From: Acanthosepion esculentum
Taxonomy: Eukaryota > Mollusca > Cephalopoda > Sepiida > Sepiidae
Assembly: GCA_964036315.1 (NCBI GenBank)
Contig: OZ038488.1
Span: forward strand, 66,397,142 to 66,461,141
Direction of reading: 5' to 3'
Length of the DNA stretch: 64,000 nt
The first letter of the stretch is position 1. Every line of letters starts with the position of its first letter. Below, piece by piece: positions 59,247 to 64,000 of the stretch. Made by a program: the position numbers and the translations under genes. A model generated the notes under the pieces. The model was given only the letters and a program-made list of their open reading frames with translations, was not told the origin of the DNA and ran no database searches.

Positions 59247-59363
59247 TGGAAATCCTCTATTCTTTGATAACTGAAATCCTGTATTCTTTGATAACGGAAA
59301 CCCTCATATTCTTTGATAACGGAAAATCCTCTATTCTTTGATAACGGAAATCCTCTATTCTTA
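59247..59363. repeat. 25-bp tandem repeat
   Basis: About four and a half copies of a unit of about 25 bp around CTATTCTTTGATAACGGAAA, with small length differences. Confidence 0.85.
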
Positions 59364-59427
59364 ATTTGAAATGGAAACCCCAATGCATTTGTTTTTTAGC
59401 TCTCATCTTGACTACCTTGATTTTATA

Positions 59428-59562
59428 TAGTGATTTTATAAGCATAGCTTAGATATGGCACAAGGTTGAAAGTCTGGGGCACTCAGTGAAGATCAGACTC
59501 ACTTGTAATTGATCTAGCAAGACAAGTTTCCTAAACATTACACCACATCAAAGTGCCTAAAT
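59428..59562 (-). mobile_element. tRNA-derived SINE, second family, first of tandem pair
   Basis: Same family as 40710: TTTTATAAGCATAGCTTAGA, TGGCACAAGG, reversed head ending CATTACACCACATCAAAGTG. Confidence 0.7.
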
Positions 59563-59697
59563 GATTTTCTAAGCATAGCTTAGATGTGGCACAAGGCCAA
59601 AAATGTGGAGCACCCAGTGAGGATCAAATTTACTACTTTGTCATGATTGATCTAGTGAGACTATCTTGCTAACTATAACACTATGTTGAAGTGCCCA
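59563..59697 (-). mobile_element. tRNA-derived SINE, second family, second of tandem pair
   Basis: Directly adjoins the first copy in the same orientation (TTTCTAAGCATAGCTTAGAT, CACCCAGTGAGGATCAAATT), ending in AAGTGCCC. Confidence 0.7.
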
Positions 59698-60861
59698 TAC
59701 CTTGATTTACATGACTAAAAGCAATTGGTGATTTTGGAGATTTCTTTTTAAATTTTCATTATGCTACTGTTTCAAGAATTAGACACAGACACCATAAGAT
59801 AAACACAAAAACCCCACTAGAATTAAAACCTATATATGTACATACTAACACCACAAAAAACAATGGATGACATCTACTTAGCCAAAACAAACAAGACAGA
59901 ATTCAAAATATCGAAACATGTTGAATTTATAAAAGTTTTTCTACTCGTTCCTTATATAGTAGTGGCATCCTACTGGTTCACACAAACTGATTCCTAAAAT
60001 TATAAAAGCTTTCAATTTTTCTTACGGGGTTTATTCATTAACCCTTCTTATTTTTTTATCAGGGGTCTGTCAGTATATCACTCCTATTAAAAAAAAACTC
60101 ATGATTACCAGTAACAAATAGTGTCACATACTACACTTCAGTGATCCTTTGTATTTTAAAAAGAATTTTAACTTTTTTGTCTGTATAGGTGTAAACATGC
60201 TGATTTTTGTAAATATGGATGTCAATACATGATTTTATTAGGAAATAAGAATTATAACTGTAGTAAATCAAAGCCAAAGTACATAAAATTCAATAAAATA
60301 TTAGATTACTTTGAATATACTCCTAAATTTTAAAGATTACTGGGTAGTTAAAAAAATTATATAAAATAGGTGCTCACATTATATTTGTCAAGTAATTTTT
60401 ACAGATATAGAAAAATTCCCAAACATATGTCCCTTAGAGTTGTCAACATCTTATAAAAACACCCACCTTCATGTTAAAAACTGCTTTTCTGCTGTGAAAT
60501 TTTAAACTAAAAGTATGTAATATTTGATTCAAATCAGGTTAATTAAACTTTAAATCAGCTAATATTCAGAAAAGTATATTTTATTGTTGAAAGATTTTAT
60601 TTTCAATAAATAGAATTATGCTGTGCTGACAAATTTGGCTAAAATTGGTGAATTTTTAGCAATTTAAAAAAAAAAAATTAAACAAAACAAACAATAATTT
60701 CAGTCAATTTAGATTGGTTTTGAAATATAGCAAAGTATTTTGCTTATTAGAAATTTTAAATTTAATCCATTAGCTTGAAATTAAAACTAAAATAAAAGCT
60801 TCAAGAATGATTTTTCATTTTAAAAAATTTGTTTTTTTTAAACTTTAAGTATTGCTTTTCT

Positions 60862-60948
60862 TTGGAGGTACCTGTTCTACAGTCTTCTCATTCTCTTTCA
60901 CTCCAAGCAGTCCCTCACGTATTAGTGACATTATTGCCTTGCTTAGGG

Positions 60949-61007
<59 letters not shown>

Positions 61008-61010
61008 GTG
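60862..61010 (+). mobile_element. SINE 3' part followed by (TA)n
   Basis: SINE body and tail (TTCTCATTCTCTTTCACTCC, TTGCCTTGCTTAGGGTGAAT). The expected A-run is replaced by a (TA)n tract at 60953-61010. Confidence 0.65.
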
Positions 61011-61227
61011 TGAAGAAAAAACCGTCAAAGTCACAAGAATAGTTTTAATTTAAGGGAGATAACTGCAACTTAAATATAAATAGGATGTTTCGTTTGTTAC
61101 AGAAAATAAAAACGTGTAAATATTTTGTGTGAAAGTGGTAGGGGTGGAGAAGAAAACACTAGAGGAATCATATTGGTATTTAAAAGTTAAAGAAATTGTA
61201 ATGACTATGTAATTAAAAATTAAAACA

Positions 61228-61375
61228 TATTCACACTTCTCCCCAGTCTTTTGAACAAGAATCTGTTTAGGATTGGGTTTCCACTTCCTTCTAAAGTTTT
61301 CTCATAACTCTTTCACTCTTAGTAATCCCTTGCATCTTAGTGATATTATCACCTTGCTTCATCAGAATTGAAATT
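61228..61375 (+). mobile_element. SINE fragment
   Basis: Copy of the 7466 family (CACACTTCTCCCCAGTCTTT, GGATTGGGTTTCC, TTATCACCTTGCTTC) lacking a clear tail. Confidence 0.6.
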
Positions 61376-61564
61376 GTAAATCGATTCAGAAGATTTTTTT
61401 TCTTTTTTAAACTAACCCCAGCCTATTACAATTACAACCACAACATATCACAAGTCTTGTAACCAACCAGAATAAGAGAGGCACCACATATGCTGTAGCC
61501 ACAGCAACAATGGTGTGTCTAGGACAAGGTACCTTGACAGAACCCATCCCTTTTCAGGTTGGTT

Positions 61565-61775
61565 TTGAATTAAATTTTCCTTCTTTTAGATTGGTTGCCA
61601 CCTCAAGTGCCTAGTCAAACCTTGTTGTTTGGCCCATAGTAGGTAGAAGAGATGGATTCATACCTTTCTCAAGGCTACTTGAAGGTTAAATGAATATAAT
61701 AATCTCAGGTGTAATCTGAACTTGGCTCACTTTCACTTTCCAGTTCAGTAGCCGTTAAAATACCTTATGGTAGCC
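61565..61775 (-). mobile_element. tRNA-derived SINE
   Basis: Reversed copy of the 9704 family (TTGGTTGCCACCTCAAGTGC, GGTAGAAGAGATGGATTCAT, TGAATATAATAATCTCAGG). Confidence 0.6.
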
Positions 61776-62194
61776 TTTGTAGATTTTGCCAAAAAATTAT
61801 GAAAATTTTCGCAGAAAAATTTTCATTTATTATTTGATATTTATTAAGTGTAGTTTGTGCTCAATAATGTCACTCACCCTCAACACCTTTATCTTTGCTG
61901 GGAATAGGAAAGTTGTTGAGCCCTTTTACTAAATTTTTCAATTTGTCAGACTAGTTATCATTGTAACTGTCACCTCCTTTCCCACTGGCCTCCAGCCTGT
62001 TTCATGAGCTGTCAAAAAAAAAAAATGTCTCAAAACATGACACAGAACATAAAAAAAAAAAAAATATGCTTCTCTTCTCACTTTTTAATCTGCATGTTTA
62101 CCTACAATTTTTATAGCCTCCTTCCATCAGGGAAAGCTATTTAATCTGACATCGTTCAGATAACACTTCACTTTTCTATTTCTGTTTTTTACTC

Positions 62195-62322
62195 TGTATG
62201 TATCCTTCTCTTTTTTCCTTATCATTTTTCTTTTCCTTTTTCTTTTTTTTTCTCCTTTTTCTTTTTTCTTTTTCTCCTTTTCCTTCTTTCTTCCTTCCTT
62301 CTCCTTTTTTTCTTCTACTACA
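62195..62322. repeat. Polypyrimidine tract
   Basis: About 125 bases of T and C blocks (TTTTTC, CTTCCTTC). The minus-strand frame through it is a Lys/Glu run and not a credible protein. Confidence 0.85.
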
Positions 62323-62614
62323 TTAAGTTTAATTTCACAGTCAAATTTGAAAAAAATATCAAGGTGCAGTGTTTTGTGCCTAGGTTCCATGCAGGAAGAG
62401 CCCTACCTATTTTAAAGAAAATCATCTTTAAATCCTGTTTTCTTTCCTGTTTTGTCTTCATTGGTTAACATGGCTGAAAGATTTCAAGTGTTTTTCAAAG
62501 AGCCAATGTGAAATTACATGGTTGTAATTCTTCCAAAAATAGACAGTAAAATTTCCAGATTGTTTGCTTTTATTATTGTGAAATCAATGATGAGTAGACA
62601 GTGTAAATAACTCA

Positions 62615-62624
62615 TGTATGTATG

Positions 62625-62668
<44 letters not shown>
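62615..62668. repeat. (TATG)n(TA)n microsatellite
   Basis: A short ATGT block leads into about 40 bp of TA, next to the palindrome. Confidence 0.9.
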
Positions 62669-62673
<5 letters not shown>

Positions 62674-62675
62674 TT

Positions 62676-62889
62676 TTAAGACATGTTTATGTTTATACAT
62701 TCTTTTTAGATACAAATATTTAAGTAAATGCTCTGCTTACAGTATTAAACAACATTTACTGGTCTGAATGTCAGAAATTTTCATATTTGTCCTCCTGTAA
62801 ATGTTGTTTAATACTGTTTATTATAAACAGACCTTTTTCTTAAATATTTGTATCTATGAAAAGAATGTATAAACATAAAAATGTCTTAA
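62676..62889. repeat. Long palindrome of about 214 bp
   Basis: Arms of about 90 bp: TTAAGACATGTTTATGTTTA, GATACAAATATTTAAG and GTATTAAACAACATTTAC on the left match inverted copies on the right (TAAATGTTGTTTAATACTG, AAATATTTGTATC, ATAAACATAAAAATGTCTTA). The loop is about 30 bases. Confidence 0.82.
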
Positions 62890-62927
62890 AATAATTGTCA
62901 GACTTTGTCCATTTCATATAATATGTA

Positions 62928-63290
62928 CAGGGTGTCCATAAAGTTTGTGTGCACTTTGAAAAATTTATAACTTTATTTGTATTTGCGATAGAAATTATTT
63001 GTGAAAAGGATTAGAAAGAAGTAAATCTATATTTTTTAAGGTTTTATTGAAATTTTATTTAAGTTTCCACATGTACTCCATCATTAGCAATACAAAGGGC
63101 AATACGATTTTGCAGTTCACGGAAAACATTTGCCAACTGATTTACAGTAATGCCTGAAATCACATCAGTTATTTTAGCTATACTTAAAACTAGGTATATT
63201 AAACTTTATAACATTTTTTACAGATTTCTATTGCAAATACAAATAAAGTTATAAATTGTTTAAAGTGCACACAAAATTTATGAACACTAA
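62928..63290 (-). mobile_element. Mariner-type MITE with a transposase scrap
   Basis: Terminal inverted repeats of about 65 bp: CAGGGTGTCCATAAAGTTTG and TATAACTTTATTTGTATTTG on the left, inverted on the right. Between them the minus strand encodes FRELQNRIALCIANDGVHVE, which reads like the last residues of a mariner-type transposase. It is a deletion derivative of a full transposon. Confidence 0.78.
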
Positions 63291-63318
63291 TATATATTAT
63301 ATATATAATATATATGTA

Positions 63319-63367
<49 letters not shown>

Positions 63368-63730
63368 TATATTTGTATAATATATATTATATATATATAT
63401 ATATATTTTTATATTTGTATAATATATATTATATATATATATATATATTTTTATATTTGTATAATATATATTATATATATATATATATATTTTTATATTT
63501 GTATAATATATATTATATATATATATATATATTTTTATATTTGTATAATATATATTATATATATATATATATTTTTATATTTGTATAATATATATTATAT
63601 ATATATATATATATATTTTTATATTTGTATAATATATATTATATATATATATATATATATTTTTATATTTATATAATATATATTATATATATATATAATA
63701 TATTTTTATATTTATATAATATATTTATAT
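63290..63730. repeat. TA-rich satellite with units of about 42 bp
   Basis: About nine units of roughly 42-46 bp, each with TTTTTATATTTGTATAATAT followed by TA repeats. The frame through it is a Tyr-Ile repeat and not a protein. Unit length varies by TA copy number. Confidence 0.9.
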
Positions 63731-63826
63731 ACCAAATTAATTGTGTTTCAATCCTGGCTTGAGGCATTCGGAAATCTAATCGCACTGAGGAGCTGCGATA
63801 CAGCAAAACAGTATTGTCTGTGAATG

Positions 63827-63831
<5 letters not shown>

Positions 63832-63884
<53 letters not shown>
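63832..63884. repeat. (CA)n(TA)n microsatellite
   Basis: A short CACACACA block leads into about 44 bp of TA. Confidence 0.9.
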
Positions 63885-63885
<1 letters not shown>

Positions 63886-64000
63886 ATTAGGACCTTGAAT
63901 AAGTTCTTGCTGATTTTTCATGAAAAGTAATGTTTTATTTACAAACATTAGTAAGAAACATGTCACTGAAAGTATTGCTCATTGCTAGCCACTACTTTTT

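Larger units (their letters stand above)
59070..64000 (+). other. Mondo-like gene, right-hand intron or region beyond the last visible exon
   Basis: No frame matching the rest of the Mondo C-terminal domain was found up to the window edge. The stretch 59700-60850 is AT-rich with nothing recognisable. Confidence 0.5.

Noticed and set aside
62127..62390. Lys/Glu-rich minus-strand protein
   Set aside because: It is a translation of a polypyrimidine tract and has no other support.
61980..63290. Final C-terminal exon of the Mondo-like gene
   Set aside because: I looked for a frame matching the segment after NWKF (FSIIIKPLFESF in relatives) and found none between 59070 and the window edge.

Overview
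The window is a stretch of AT-rich animal genome, most likely from a mollusc and probably a cephalopod such as an octopus. That identification is inference. It rests on huge introns, very dense tRNA-derived SINEs, many LINE and Penelope fragments, mariner, pogo-type and hAT remnants, and long (TA)n microsatellites. No operons, bacterial-style genes, rRNA or functional tRNA genes were seen.

One host gene is well supported, on the + strand, and spans the right two thirds of the window. It is a Mondo/ChREBP-family (MLXIP/MLXIPL-like) bHLH-leucine-zipper transcription factor. Four internal exons are visible: 23170-23322, 36688-36775, 49696-49795 and 58946-59069. They are separated by introns of about 13.4, 12.9 and 9.2 kb. 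Their splice phases fit together and give 155 continuous codons: a linker, the basic region, helix-loop-helix, leucine zipper and the start of the C-terminal dimerisation and cytoplasmic-localisation region. The N-terminal glucose-sensing exons and the final C-terminal exons were not found and presumably lie outside the window.

Everything else is repeats and non-coding sequence. Left part (1-23 kb): a possible hAT element carrying a scrambled mariner and a palindromic pogo-type MITE, a second hAT-like MITE, a 5'-truncated Tx1-like LINE, SINEs, and a 15-unit 57-bp minisatellite. First large intron (23-37 kb): three RTE-like LINE 3' fragments, a mariner remnant, LINE 3' ends that share their tail with the SINEs, more MITEs and long TA tracts. 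Second intron (37-50 kb): a foldback element, palindromic MITEs and the most striking structure of the window. There, a Penelope-like element with a 477-codon reverse transcriptase/GIY-YIG frame sits between two almost identical inverted arms of 787 and 793 bp. Third intron and right edge (50-64 kb): SINEs, a 92-bp tandem repeat, a tandem SINE pair, a long palindrome, a mariner-type MITE and a 42-bp TA-rich satellite.

All names rest on reading translated sequence and repeat structure by eye; no database search was possible.
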